DNA from: a virus
Direction: 5' to 3' (one strand)
Length of the DNA: 64,000 nucleotides
IMG/VR virus record: IMGVR_UViG_3300050132_000112
Span: 1-64,000 of that record
Shown here in pieces: positions 39,090 to 50,200 of the stretch (positions are counted from its first letter, which is position 1; each line of letters starts with the position of its first letter). A program made the position numbers and the translations under genes. The notes under the pieces are model-generated. The model ran no database searches, was not told where the DNA came from, and saw nothing but the letters and a program-made list of their open reading frames with translations.

Positions 39090-42000
39090 GCCAGTTAGAT
39101 AGTTTGAAGCAATTTATTGGCGGAGGGATGGATAATGAATCTGCTTATCCTGATATATTAAAGCAGGATTGGATAACCCAGTTCAATGGTCGTGTGACGG
39201 GGACTTCAGAAAGCGAAAGCGGTTACGTAACCAACATAGAAAGCAACGTACTTGTCCCAAACACACTAAGCACCGGTATCAACCAATGTATAGGGGCAGA
39301 GGGATTTGAACTGTTGAGGGGTGCGATAGGCTTTATCTACAACTCCGCAGGCTTTCACCAAATAGCATGGTTAAACTACGATACCAACACTATCACCACT
39401 TTATTTACCGACAAAACCAATTCAGGGGGCATATCTATCCTACCACTTAACCCACAGTTTTACGTTTGTGACATTAAGCTAATTGACAACGACTTCATAT
39501 TTTTTACGGATAACAATTGTGAGCCGGGATTTTTCAACCTGACTAAACTAATGGCAGGCGGTTATGGAACGTTGCTACCCGAAGACTTAAAGTTGGTTAA
39601 GCCACAAATATTACCGCCGCCAACATCTGTTTATAATAACGATGCGGGACGACCATCAAACTTATTAAGAGAGAAAATATTTCAGATCATAGCCCAAGCA
39701 GAGGGATTTGACTATACTTTTAGTGCATGGTCAACACACTCCAAAAGAACCGTACCCACAAGCGAAAGTACACCAACCGTAGGAACAGACGTAACGGTAA
39801 ACAATAACCTAATTGTAAGTACCGATATAGGCAACTCAAGGGTAATGACCATTAATATTGGTGCACGTTATGATAACCTTGATTTTGTCATGGTTAAAGT
39901 GGTTGACAGGGCTTATGTATTGGCACTACCAAATACGGCAGTTAATGTCGCTAATGAGGTTTATGAGGCTTACGACCCAACAACTAACCTATATTCCTTT
40001 GCTTTTTATAATGACGGTGTATATCCCGCTATTGACGTTTTAGAAACTGATTTGGCGTATGATAAAGTTCCATTGTTGGCAGAAACATGCGAGAATATCA
40101 ACTCCAACGAGATAGCCTTAGCAGGCATCACAGAGGGCTATACAAGACCAGTAACGCCTGTTGTGGTAAAAGCAGTAGGTTATGACCCTAACGTTACGGT
40201 AACGCCACCAACGTCTTATATACCATTATCTATCAAGTTTATCTTTCCCGGTGAAAGTGGTAGTGGTGCAGGTGACCATAAACGCATCATGCAGGTGCTT
40301 TATACAGGCGTACCAAAAACGGGCGATATACTCACCATTACACTTGCTGATATCAGGAACGCTACGGCAACCAACGTTTATTCTTATACCGTTCCATCGT
40401 CGCAGAACAACAACTTGGCGGCTGTTATAAATTCATTCGCACAAACCATACCTAACGCCTCCCAATTTTCAGATGATGCCTATGCTACCACTAATGGCAT
40501 ATCATTCATTGGGTCGCCTTATTACGGGTTACAATCGGCAACCATAACGTTATTTAATGCAGGAGTTACAATAAGTAAGTCGGTGCATGGATTTTTAGAT
40601 AATTCATCCTATCAAGCGGCACTATCATTCAGGGATGCTTACGGACGTTTCTTTCCTTTAGACACCGATAACACTTTTGTCTTTAATACACCGTCTTTTG
40701 CGCAGTTATTAGGGCAGTCCCCTGCAATGTCATGGACAATACAAAATGCCGTTGCCCCTGTTGGTGCGGTAGATTACCAATGGCTAATATCCAAAAACAC
40801 AAGTGCCACTAAGGTACTTGATATTATGGCGGGGTTGATAAATTATGTTGGCGGTTGGAACGCACATACGAATATACCTGCATTAGGACCGTCAAGCGCA
40901 CCCGCAGGAACAGCCTATCAAATTACCGTACCTAACCTATCTACCGATACTGGCTATAATTTAGGTAATGGTTTTGTCAATTATAAAACAGGGGATTATG
41001 TGATTTCAGATGGTAATGTGTGGAATGTATTGCCGGGAGAGTTTGGCGACTTAACATCCACAGGTTCTTATTTAGCCTTTAGTTTAGCCCCGTTAGCGGC
41101 ATTCAACAAAAAGAACGCCTCCAACGTAACGGAAAACTCTATCCTGTTCTATGATTTTACCGTTGGCGACAGGTGTACCCTACATTATTACATTGATGGA
41201 AGCGGCAATAAAGTTTATATTAATAATCCATGTGTTGATTTGGATGTGGTTGCTTATGACCCTTCCACTAATTTAGTTAAGGTGCGCAAGTCTGCATCCT
41301 TAGACCCCGCAACCATAGCGGGTAAGGATGTGTTTTTAAGACTATATACGCCCGAATTAAAATTAGATGTAGAAAGTACTACCACGGCTAATGAAATTGT
41401 CTATTACGAGATTGGAGAGCGTTTTACCATTACTAATGGGCTAATGAATACCTTATCAGGAACAATAACCGATGGGGATGTTTATTTCAAAAGCCGTGAA
41501 ATGGTGGGCTATGTTGACCCGAACACGCTTTATGAACTAAAGGCAACAGATTTTAATTTCAGCGATTTCTACATATCTAATTATACGTCTTATGGCAGAC
41601 CACGTACCTATGATGATGAATTAGAGAGAACATTAAGGGCGGCATCTATACGGTATTCTGAAAACTACATTTTAGGTTCTAAAAACAACGGATTAACACG
41701 GTTCTTCCCTGAAAATATTTATGGTGACGGACCGGGGGAAAGTTCATCTTCTTACGGCACAATTCTAAAGATACAGCAGCGTAACGAAAGCCTGATTTGT
41801 ATTCAAAAGTTAAAGGTTGGCTATATTCCTGTTTACAGGTCAATATTGGAAGATACCGCAGAACAGAAAAACTATGCTATTTCTGAAAAGATATTCAACA
41901 AAATCGAATACAATAATAACCTGAATAAAGGTATTGGTATAGCCAAAGAAAGTTACACCTACTACAACGGCACAGCTTATTGGATAGACAGCTATCATTG

Positions 42001-43735
42001 CCAGCCTATACGGGACGGACTTGATGGAATGAGGGTGATAAGTGGTAAAATGAATAAGTACTTCAAAGACACGCTTAAAACCGCTTTCGCCAACAATAAC
42101 AAGGTAACAAGCTACTATGATGTGTATAACGAAGAATGGGTAGTTACTATTCAACTACCACAAAACGTTGTTCAATCCTTCGCCTTTAACACAGATAACT
42201 GGCAGTATTTAGAAAGCTATACCATATTACCTACCGATATTACTTTGGTAAATAACCCATCACACGGTACAGTTGCTTTTAATGCTACGACAGGCGTTGC
42301 CACCTATACCCCAACAACCGGCTATACAGGTGCAGATAACTTTACATTCGTGTTCAATCAAGGCGGTAACTCTGTTACTAAAAAGGTTTGTATCAATGTA
42401 GCCGCAGGGGTAACAACGGTCAACCTATTCACGTTTGCAGCACAAACAGGTGTACCGTTAAGTACGGTAATAAACTCCAATACCATATCCATACAGGGCA
42501 ATACCATAGCCGTACCAATCAGCATTACAGGCGGTCAATATGCTATTAATGGGGGTTCATTCACTTCATTAGCAGGTATAGTTAACCCTAACGACATCGT
42601 ACAGGTAAGGCAAACAAGTTCGGCAAGTACCAATACAGAAACCGACACTACCCTATCTGTTGGGACACCACCACAGACAGGCGTTTTTGCTGTCACTACA
42701 GGAACAACAGCAGTTAATCCATTTTCATTTACACCTAAGGTAAATCAGCCATTAAGCACTTTAATAACTTCCAATATAATAACAGTAACGGGCAATACTA
42801 TCCCAGCAGCGATCAGCATCACTGGTGGACAATATAGCATCAACGGAGGCTCATTTACTAATGTAGCTGGTACTGTTAATGCGGGAGATACAGTACAGGT
42901 GGAAGTATTATCATCAGCAACAATAAACACGCTAACATCAACCACTTTGACCATTGATACGCAAACTGGAACGTTTGATGTTACCACCTTAGAATTTGGT
43001 AACGTAGCAATAGATGATAACTATAGGAAGAATGATTGTATCTCTGGCGAAACTGGTACTTTTGTTCACGTTAGTATTGCCGCTAATACTTATTTTGATA
43101 GCACGCAGGCAGGTGCTGATGCGCAGGCACAAACGGCGGCTCAGGCAGAGGCTAATTCAGAAGGAACTTGTTTACTTGATACAACCATATCTACTGTATT
43201 AGTAGATTACATAACAGATACAACCGCTGATTTATGTTGCTTTGTGGAAACTACTGGACTATCAGAAAGCGGACAAATAGTAACGGGTACGATAGAAAGT
43301 CCAAGTGGCCCACTATTATTGCCTAATGATGGCACAGACCCATCAAATTGTTTCTTATTATCTTCTGATAAATTAACAGGGGCAGTAGGATGGAGGTTTG
43401 GTATCAATACTGCTTATTTTGCCGCTAAATACGGTGGAACAGCATTATTAAGTGTAACTATCAGGATACAAGGCAGAGATGTATCATCGGGTGCGGTAAC
43501 ATTAAGGGTTGGGCCACGTCCAATAACCGAGGGTTACCTAATATTGGGCGGCAGTCTGGGGGCAATGGAGCCGGGAGTATCTTCTGGAACGTCTGTACCT
43601 ACGAATTATACAAGCCATATAGGTTCTGGTGCTGACGGTACAGTCGGTACAGGCGTAGGTGCACCTGTACTTGATTTAATATATACTTTTGCAGTAGGGA
43701 TAACACCTGATTCATTAGCAGTAACAACGTATTAA
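39086..43735 (+). CDS. Large tail protein with Ig-like modules (1549 aa)
   Basis: The N-terminus (LKQFIGGGMDNESAYPDILK, then INQCIGAEGFELLRGAIGFI) is typical of the P22 gp10-like stabilisation/tail-hub protein in Bacteroidota podoviruses. Residues about 1050-1108 look like a cadherin/VCBS-type domain (GTVAFNATTGVATYTPTTGY). Residues about 1110-1205 and 1205-1305 are two copies of one beta-sandwich module (ISITGGQYAINGGSFTSLAG versus ISITGGQYSINGGSFTNVAG). A Cys-containing C-terminal part follows. The modules probably bind host surface sugars. Confidence 0.7.
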   Translation: MSQLDSLKQFIGGGMDNESAYPDILKQDWITQFNGRVTGTSESESGYVTNIESNVLVPNTLSTGINQCIGAEGFELLRGAIGFIYNSAGFHQIAWLNYDTNTITTLFTDKTNSGGISILPLNPQFYVCDIKLIDNDFIFFTDNNCEPGFFNLTKLMAGGYGTLLPEDLKLVKPQILPPPTSVYNNDAGRPSNLLREKIFQIIAQAEGFDYTFSAWSTHSKRTVPTSESTPTVGTDVTVNNNLIVSTDIGNSRVMTINIGARYDNLDFVMVKVVDRAYVLALPNTAVNVANEVYEAYDPTTNLYSFAFYNDGVYPAIDVLETDLAYDKVPLLAETCENINSNEIALAGITEGYTRPVTPVVVKAVGYDPNVTVTPPTSYIPLSIKFIFPGESGSGAGDHKRIMQVLYTGVPKTGDILTITLADIRNATATNVYSYTVPSSQNNNLAAVINSFAQTIPNASQFSDDAYATTNGISFIGSPYYGLQSATITLFNAGVTISKSVHGFLDNSSYQAALSFRDAYGRFFPLDTDNTFVFNTPSFAQLLGQSPAMSWTIQNAVAPVGAVDYQWLISKNTSATKVLDIMAGLINYVGGWNAHTNIPALGPSSAPAGTAYQITVPNLSTDTGYNLGNGFVNYKTGDYVISDGNVWNVLPGEFGDLTSTGSYLAFSLAPLAAFNKKNASNVTENSILFYDFTVGDRCTLHYYIDGSGNKVYINNPCVDLDVVAYDPSTNLVKVRKSASLDPATIAGKDVFLRLYTPELKLDVESTTTANEIVYYEIGERFTITNGLMNTLSGTITDGDVYFKSREMVGYVDPNTLYELKATDFNFSDFYISNYTSYGRPRTYDDELERTLRAASIRYSENYILGSKNNGLTRFFPENIYGDGPGESSSSYGTILKIQQRNESLICIQKLKVGYIPVYRSILEDTAEQKNYAISEKIFNKIEYNNNLNKGIGIAKESYTYYNGTAYWIDSYHCQPIRDGLDGMRVISGKMNKYFKDTLKTAFANNNKVTSYYDVYNEEWVVTIQLPQNVVQSFAFNTDNWQYLESYTILPTDITLVNNPSHGTVAFNATTGVATYTPTTGYTGADNFTFVFNQGGNSVTKKVCINVAAGVTTVNLFTFAAQTGVPLSTVINSNTISIQGNTIAVPISITGGQYAINGGSFTSLAGIVNPNDIVQVRQTSSASTNTETDTTLSVGTPPQTGVFAVTTGTTAVNPFSFTPKVNQPLSTLITSNIITVTGNTIPAAISITGGQYSINGGSFTNVAGTVNAGDTVQVEVLSSATINTLTSTTLTIDTQTGTFDVTTLEFGNVAIDDNYRKNDCISGETGTFVHVSIAANTYFDSTQAGADAQAQTAAQAEANSEGTCLLDTTISTVLVDYITDTTADLCCFVETTGLSESGQIVTGTIESPSGPLLLPNDGTDPSNCFLLSSDKLTGAVGWRFGINTAYFAAKYGGTALLSVTIRIQGRDVSSGAVTLRVGPRPITEGYLILGGSLGAMEPGVSSGTSVPTNYTSHIGSGADGTVGTGVGAPVLDLIYTFAVGITPDSLAVTTY

Positions 43736-43737
43736 TT

Positions 43738-44655
43738 ATGGTACAAGCACTCGAAAATACTCCCGTATCTATCGATTTAACTATTTCTGCTCAAGATACA
43801 GGGTGGCAAATCGATGGGGTTGTAGCGACACATTCACAATGTAACAGCGGCAATCTTATAAACAAAAACTACCTTATTGTGCCGGGATTAAGTTATACGT
43901 TTACCTACCAAATAATCAGCATATCGGCTGGTCAATTATTACCCTCATTGGGTGGAGTAAACGGCGTATCACGAACAACAACAGGTTTTTTCAGCGATAC
44001 CATAGTAGCTACGACAAATGCACCGTTAAAGTTCTTTTCGGACGCTACGATGAGTATGCAGACATTTGCTATTCAGCCAACACCTTTGGCACAAACATCG
44101 TACATAACAAATACCATAGCCTATGCCGAACTATTAAACAAGTGGACATCGTATTACACCTTTGTTCCCGATAAGGGCTTTAGCATGTTTACAGACACGT
44201 TCACCTTTAATCAGGGTGCAATGTATAAACATGCCCACGGAAGTAACAGCCGAGGTAATTTCTATGGAGTTCAGTTTGGTTGGCGGTTAAAGTTTGTAGA
44301 GAACGAAAATACTACCATTGCTAAGACTTACGAAAGTTTGGCATATCAGGCAAATACACTGTTGGTAACAACTCCATCAGGCATTTCCACATCATTAGGT
44401 CAAATATCAGAATTGATGGATGTAGACTTTTTACAATATACTTTGCAAGACGGTGCGGTAAGTGTAAATGTTTATACTAAGGACGGACTTTATTCAGCCA
44501 CGATACTACGGGATAGCAATGACGATATTAATACAGGCGACTATTTAAAAGGCAACTATATGTTAGTGGAGTTAACCAATTTTGACCCGACAGCAGCAGT
44601 TGAACTATTTACCATTGATATAAAATCTGCTAAATCATTCAATAATATACGTTAA
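43738..44655 (+). CDS. Putative tail protein (305 aa)
   Basis: Beta-rich, Thr/Ser/Asn-rich sequence without membrane segments, 2 bp after the large tail gene. Contains FTDTFTFNQGAMYKHAHGSN. The composition is that of tail-tip or fibre-associated proteins; no family recognised. Confidence 0.55.
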   Translation: MVQALENTPVSIDLTISAQDTGWQIDGVVATHSQCNSGNLINKNYLIVPGLSYTFTYQIISISAGQLLPSLGGVNGVSRTTTGFFSDTIVATTNAPLKFFSDATMSMQTFAIQPTPLAQTSYITNTIAYAELLNKWTSYYTFVPDKGFSMFTDTFTFNQGAMYKHAHGSNSRGNFYGVQFGWRLKFVENENTTIAKTYESLAYQANTLLVTTPSGISTSLGQISELMDVDFLQYTLQDGAVSVNVYTKDGLYSATILRDSNDDINTGDYLKGNYMLVELTNFDPTAAVELFTIDIKSAKSFNNIR

Positions 44656-44680
44656 TAAAAAATCCCTACATTTATACCCA

Positions 44681-45145
44681 ATGGAACAGGTAGCAGAAAC
44701 ACAGGCAAACATAGCTAAACTCAATGCCCAAATTGATGAGATAGAGGCAGAAATGGCTAAATACCCGCAAGTGGTATGCCCGTTAAAACACACGTTTACC
44801 AAAGGCATGTATGCCCGTGAAATATTCATGCCTGCCGGTAGTTGGATAATCAGTGAAACCCACCTTACACAGCATCAATACGTCATTTCTAAAGGTTCTG
44901 TAAGCGTTTGGATAGACGAGGTTGAGTATTTACTTCAAGCACCATATAGCGGCATTACAGAGGCTAATACAAGGCGTATGCTGTTTGTTATAGAAGATTG
45001 TGTATGGACTTGCTTTCATCCTACCAATGTTATGCCTGAAAATGATAGCCCCGAAGCAGTTGCCAAGGCTGTTAAGAAAATAGGAAATAAAATTCTAAAA
45101 CATAGGTTTGGAATAGACAAAAAGAAAATGGAGGTACTCGTATAA
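44681..45145 (+). CDS. Cupin-like protein in the tail cluster (154 aa)
   Basis: After an N-terminal coiled coil (TQANIAKLNAQIDEIEAEMA), residues about 35-112 look like a cupin beta-barrel: YAREIFMPAGSWIISETHLT, QHQYVISKGSVSVWIDEVEY, then TRRMLFVIEDCVWTCFHPTN. Histidines at the expected metal sites (THLTQHQ; CFHPT) are present. A known class of phage cupin-like proteins lies near tail genes; function unknown. Confidence 0.55.
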   Translation: MEQVAETQANIAKLNAQIDEIEAEMAKYPQVVCPLKHTFTKGMYAREIFMPAGSWIISETHLTQHQYVISKGSVSVWIDEVEYLLQAPYSGITEANTRRMLFVIEDCVWTCFHPTNVMPENDSPEAVAKAVKKIGNKILKHRFGIDKKKMEVLV

Positions 45146-45822
45146 TGGCATGGGTCGGAATAGGCATAGCAGGCGTATCAGCAGGGGCTAAGATAATCAG
45201 TGGTATTAGCCAAAAACATCAGGCTAATCAAATTAACGCAAGTAACATACGTCCTGTTCAGTCGGTTGACCCTGCTTACCAACAAAACGTTAATCAGGCA
45301 GAGCAAATGGCGCAAACAGGTATGCCGTCACAACAGTACAACAATTCCTTAAACAGCATTAACCGCAATCAAACAGGCGGTTTATTGGCATTAAGCAGAA
45401 GTCCTAACCCATCAGCGGGAATAGCAAGTACCATACGTGCGGGTAACGACGCTACTAATAGCCTCGATGCTACAAGTGCGGGTATGCGAAACCAAAACAT
45501 ATTAAACCTAATGCGCCAAAGGTCAATATTGGCTCAACAGAAACAAAATGCTTTTGACTATAACAACAAGGATAAGTACTCTGAAAACTTAGCTAAGTCA
45601 CAGGCACTATTAGGTGCAGGCAATCAGAACATCAACAACGGTCTTAATGACGTTGGTTCGGTAGCGGGCACAATGTTAAAAGGCAATATGTTCAATAGTG
45701 GTAATGGTATGGGAGCGTATAATGCAGTAGCACCACAAGCCGCCGCCTATAACCAAGGACAGTTAGATAACGGGAATTATAACTTCAATCAATACCTAAA
45801 TTCTACAAGACGCAATGGATAG
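45145..45822 (+). CDS. Internal/ejection protein, small (225 aa)
   Basis: Starts with a hydrophobic Gly/Ala segment (WVGIGIAGVSAGAKIISGIS) and continues with an Asn/Gln/Ala-rich helical body (QQYNNSLNSINRNQTGGLLA). This is the profile of podovirus internal virion proteins such as P22 gp7. One-base overlap upstream and 8-bp overlap downstream with a second internal protein. Confidence 0.6.
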   Translation: MAWVGIGIAGVSAGAKIISGISQKHQANQINASNIRPVQSVDPAYQQNVNQAEQMAQTGMPSQQYNNSLNSINRNQTGGLLALSRSPNPSAGIASTIRAGNDATNSLDATSAGMRNQNILNLMRQRSILAQQKQNAFDYNNKDKYSENLAKSQALLGAGNQNINNGLNDVGSVAGTMLKGNMFNSGNGMGAYNAVAPQAAAYNQGQLDNGNYNFNQYLNSTRRNG

Positions 45823-47215
45823 CAACGCAGCCCTTTACGGTGTCGGGCGTGGAAACGCATATGTTATTCAAGGCAATCCCGGTATTGGACTTTTGCAGGA
45901 CATGCAGAAGAAAACCGCATTGGCACAAGCACAGGCACAAAAACAAGCCGATCTTGAAAATGCGCAAAATGCAGCGTCCTTACAGAAATTAGATTACAGT
46001 AAAACAAGAGAAGCCGACCAACCGCAGTTTATAAGCGACTATGGCGACATACAAGGCACTTTTAATAAGCTAAGGACAACTACCGACCCTACACAAAGAA
46101 TAATCCTCAATAACCAACTACAAACCCAACAGAAAGACTTTTTACACAAAGCCGCTTTATCACAAATGGCGTTGGAGAACCATAAAAACCTACGTCAGTT
46201 TGCGCTTAATCACTCTAATGATATACGGGATGGATATACAGGTGATTTAGATAACGCTGATAAGGTAAGCACCTTTTCTAATGACTATCAACCCGCTTTG
46301 GATAAGTTAAACACCAATCCATTAATTACGCCGTTTGACCAAGCCGCTTATGAGAAGAAAGTATTGCCTACGGCATTGACACCTGTAAGCGATTATGGCA
46401 CGTTAAAAACAACTAAATTGGCTAATGGTGCTACAATGACCCAACAGGAAAATGGTAGTGATGTTGATTTGAATAAGCTAAAAACCCAACTACATAACGA
46501 CTATCAGTTAAACAATAAAAGCGGCATAAAACAATATATCAATGGTAAGGTGCAAGCTAACGGTAGCGATGCCAATGCCGAGATAGATAAATATGCACAG
46601 GACATCTATAACCGCAGCCAACCTAATTACGGTAGTGAGTTAATAGCCCCTAAAGGACATATTGTTGAACCACAGAAACCTGATAAGTTCTACGAGCACG
46701 CTATGTGGCGTTTAGACCATCCAACAGCATCACAACAAGCCGCCAATGCACCTACTTACTTTGACGACCTATCCGAAAGGATGAGAACGGGAGTGCCGGG
46801 GTCTGGTGAAGAATTTTCACAGAACTTAGCCCAAAACCCCGACTATAAAAAAGGCTTGAAGATAGATGATACTAATCCAAAGGCAGTTAGGATTACTGTT
46901 CCTGCTAAATACAAGTTTGACCCTAAACAAGTGGAAACAGACGATAACGGAAAACCTATACCCAATAGCGGTAGGGTAGTAGTTAAACCTGCTTACACAG
47001 CAGTATTGGATAAGACAGACCCTAATCAATGGACGGCAGGATTTTCAAGGATATACAAAGACGTAACGGGCGACCAAAACGCTAATCCAACTAAAGCCAT
47101 GACTATTTATGGTAAGGGTAAAGTACCGGGAGGTTTGTCTAAATTTACCGCACCAACAGCAGGCGCAAATCCCGTTAACAAACATAAAAAAGCCGCATCT
47201 GATTACGGATTATAG
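45815..47215 (+). CDS. Internal/ejection protein, middle (466 aa)
   Basis: Gln/Ala/Lys-rich and helical in the first 130 residues (KKTALAQAQAQKQADLENAQ), polar throughout. Position between two other internal proteins suggests it is ejected with the DNA. No enzymatic motif recognised. Confidence 0.55.
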   Translation: MDSNAALYGVGRGNAYVIQGNPGIGLLQDMQKKTALAQAQAQKQADLENAQNAASLQKLDYSKTREADQPQFISDYGDIQGTFNKLRTTTDPTQRIILNNQLQTQQKDFLHKAALSQMALENHKNLRQFALNHSNDIRDGYTGDLDNADKVSTFSNDYQPALDKLNTNPLITPFDQAAYEKKVLPTALTPVSDYGTLKTTKLANGATMTQQENGSDVDLNKLKTQLHNDYQLNNKSGIKQYINGKVQANGSDANAEIDKYAQDIYNRSQPNYGSELIAPKGHIVEPQKPDKFYEHAMWRLDHPTASQQAANAPTYFDDLSERMRTGVPGSGEEFSQNLAQNPDYKKGLKIDDTNPKAVRITVPAKYKFDPKQVETDDNGKPIPNSGRVVVKPAYTAVLDKTDPNQWTAGFSRIYKDVTGDQNANPTKAMTIYGKGKVPGGLSKFTAPTAGANPVNKHKKAASDYGL

Positions 47216-47217
47216 CC

Positions 47218-50200
47218 ATGGCAGAAGAAATAGAAGCACCCGTTCAAGAACAACAACCTACACCCTATTTAGATAAGGTGTATTCTGCTTTAAAGGATAA
47301 TCTGTCAGGTTTCAATAAAACACCCGAACAGTTTAAAGAGGCTATGAAAGATAGTACATATGCCGCTAAAGCCTATGGCGCACTTAAAGACAATCTTTCG
47401 GGGTTTAATAAACCACAGGAAGAATTTTATAAGGAGGTCGGTATATCAAAAAACGGCTTGCGCAGCGGTGCGCCAAATACCTCAAACTCATTATCAAATG
47501 GATTGGGGCTTATCCCAAATTCCCCGCAAAGTATTGATTATAGTCCTGTACTTCCTCAAAACAGGGCAGATATAAAAGCACAGCAACAAGCTAAACTACA
47601 AGCGCAAACAGACCACTTTAAGCAACTAAGGGCAGAACTTGACCCCGAAGCACAGAAAGGGTTTGATAAGGCGTTAGAATTAGGCAATACCGCTCATCCT
47701 GACCAATTAGGCGCACCCACAAAAGAAGATATCGACCACTATAACTTTATGCAAACACCCGTAGGTAAAGTATTAGGTACAGCGGGTTATATTGGTTCGG
47801 AAGCAACTCATGGCACATTACAGGTAGCTAAAGGGATAGCCCATTTAGCTAATATGGCAAACAACCCTGCCGCAGCGTTAACAGGAATGCCTGAACCAAC
47901 AGACGAAGCGTTCGCCAAAGCCGATAAATTAGCTGATTTAGGCTTAACCGACAACGATAAAGCAGGTATTGAGAATATGTCTATCCCTACTGTTAATGGG
48001 CATAGGATAGGAATAGGCACAGGAATACAGGCAGCAGGACAATTGGCAAACTTCGCACCTATGGTTGCCGCAGGCGAGGAAATGGGGCTACCTAAAACCA
48101 TGTTGTATTTACAGGGGATGGGGCAAATCAAGGAGATTGCTGATAAAATACCCAACTTAAATCCATTAGCAAAAGAGGCACTCATACAGGGAGGCGGTTT
48201 AGTCAACATGGCATTAGCGGACTTTGGGGGTAAGTATTTCAACAAAGGAGTTTCAAACGCTGTTAAAGACAAGGTTATTCAAGGAATAGCCGCAGATGCG
48301 TTACAAGAGGCCGCAGAAAAAGGATTAGGGGAAGATGGGTATAAAAACTTGTTAACTGGTAAGGCGCAATCATTCGCTGAAAAGTTTGAAAGAGCACCAA
48401 GCGAAGTTTTAAAGCACTACGTCGATGCCACCAAGACTTTTACTAAACTCAATGTTGAAAACTATGCAGTCCATAAAGGGGTTGATGCTTTGCAAACCGC
48501 CAATGGTGACAAACCTGTATTCAATGAGAATTTGGGTAATTTAGCCGAGAATGAAATGAACACGCTAACTAAGCAAGTACCTCTGTTTGGTAGTATCGGT
48601 GCATTAGGTGCTGCATCAAAGCTATTGCCTAATTCGGGTTATGAGAATGAAGTTACCAAGTCCATTATAGACAATCCTACGCAGGCTAACATTGATAACG
48701 TAAAGTACGCCTTAGAACAGCATGGTAACGAGAAAGGGTGGTCACAGGAAGAGTTAAATGCTACTCACGACCATGTTGATAAAATAGCCAAAGCCGTTCA
48801 ATCATTGCCACCGACGATTAAGGATAAAACTAAAGCCGTAGGACTGGTTTTGGATAGGAATGAGTTACAATCCGAACTTGACCAATCTATTGCAGAACGT
48901 AAAAAATTAGACCCTGCGGTTGCGGAATTGCCTTCACCTAAAGAACAATACCTTACCGATAAGGTTGAACAGGCTAATGATAAATTGCGTGGCTTAGTGA
49001 CCGACCAAAAGCCAACCTATTCAAAAGGATTGGCAGTAAATAATGAAGATGGTAAGTTCTTTAAAACAACGGGCGATACCAAGGAAGAAATTGAGCCAAG
49101 CCGTTATGAACTGGAAAGGACTGAACGGGATGCTAAAAAGAAAAACGAAATAACAGAAGTATCTAACATAAATCAAACAGAAAATGGCAACAATGATGAA
49201 AAAATCGGCGGTGGTAATGAAGAAAAAGAAAGCCCCGAAAGCAAAGGTGAAAAAGAAAGCAATTCAGGGACTACCGAAAATGGAAAAGAAAATGACCAAG
49301 AAAGCGGTAGCAATCGGAAAGCAGAAGGGAATGTAGTTAAAGCGGGTGCGGATGAAACTGTACCCGTTACTAACGACCCTATCCGTCAAAAAGCCATTGA
49401 CGCTATTACTCATGGCATAATAGGTGACGGTCAAAGAAAGCCGGGGGACGTATCACCACGCTTTGACTTAGATATGACTACCGATGAGCAAGAACGTGCC
49501 ATACGTCATATCATGCAGGGCAAAACAGATAGTAAATCTGCAAGCAAAATGATTGATAAGGTTGTTGGGTTTGAGAAGAAAGGCGAATATCCTATTATTG
49601 AGGGATTGGGCGGTACTACCGACCGTTCTAAATTTGCTACACCCGAAGAAATACAACAGCACATTGACGATGCCAAGTCATTTAAACTGGCAAAAGAACA
49701 AGATATTGAAGCCAACAATAAAGGCTTACACGATTTAGGAATAACACACCAAGATGTTGCAAGGCATGAGGAATACCTAAATAGCAAAGAAGCAAATCAC
49801 CAATCAGATGCAGATATTGAAAAAAGAATGTCTGAATTGGATAATTACCCATCTTTTTCACCCGAAAGACACGAGTACAATCAACTTGAAAAAGAAATGG
49901 AAAAACGAGAAAAAGATAGCGTTTTTTCAGTCCCATTGGACAAAGCAAGCGATGCCATAGATGCGTTGCTGAAAAAAAATAAAGAAATGCCTAATGGGTA
50001 TGGGGCTTTCATAGAAAAACGTGATGCAAGAGAATCTAAAGCGGTTATTGAAAGATACACAACAGATAGGAATGAATTAAGTGAAAGAGATATTAAATCT
50101 GATTTTAAAGGGGCTTTAATGGGCAACCCTGATACATGGTATGCCGATGGGTTAAAGTTGAGGGAATCGGCTAATTTGGCTGCTGAAAGAGGTATAAATA

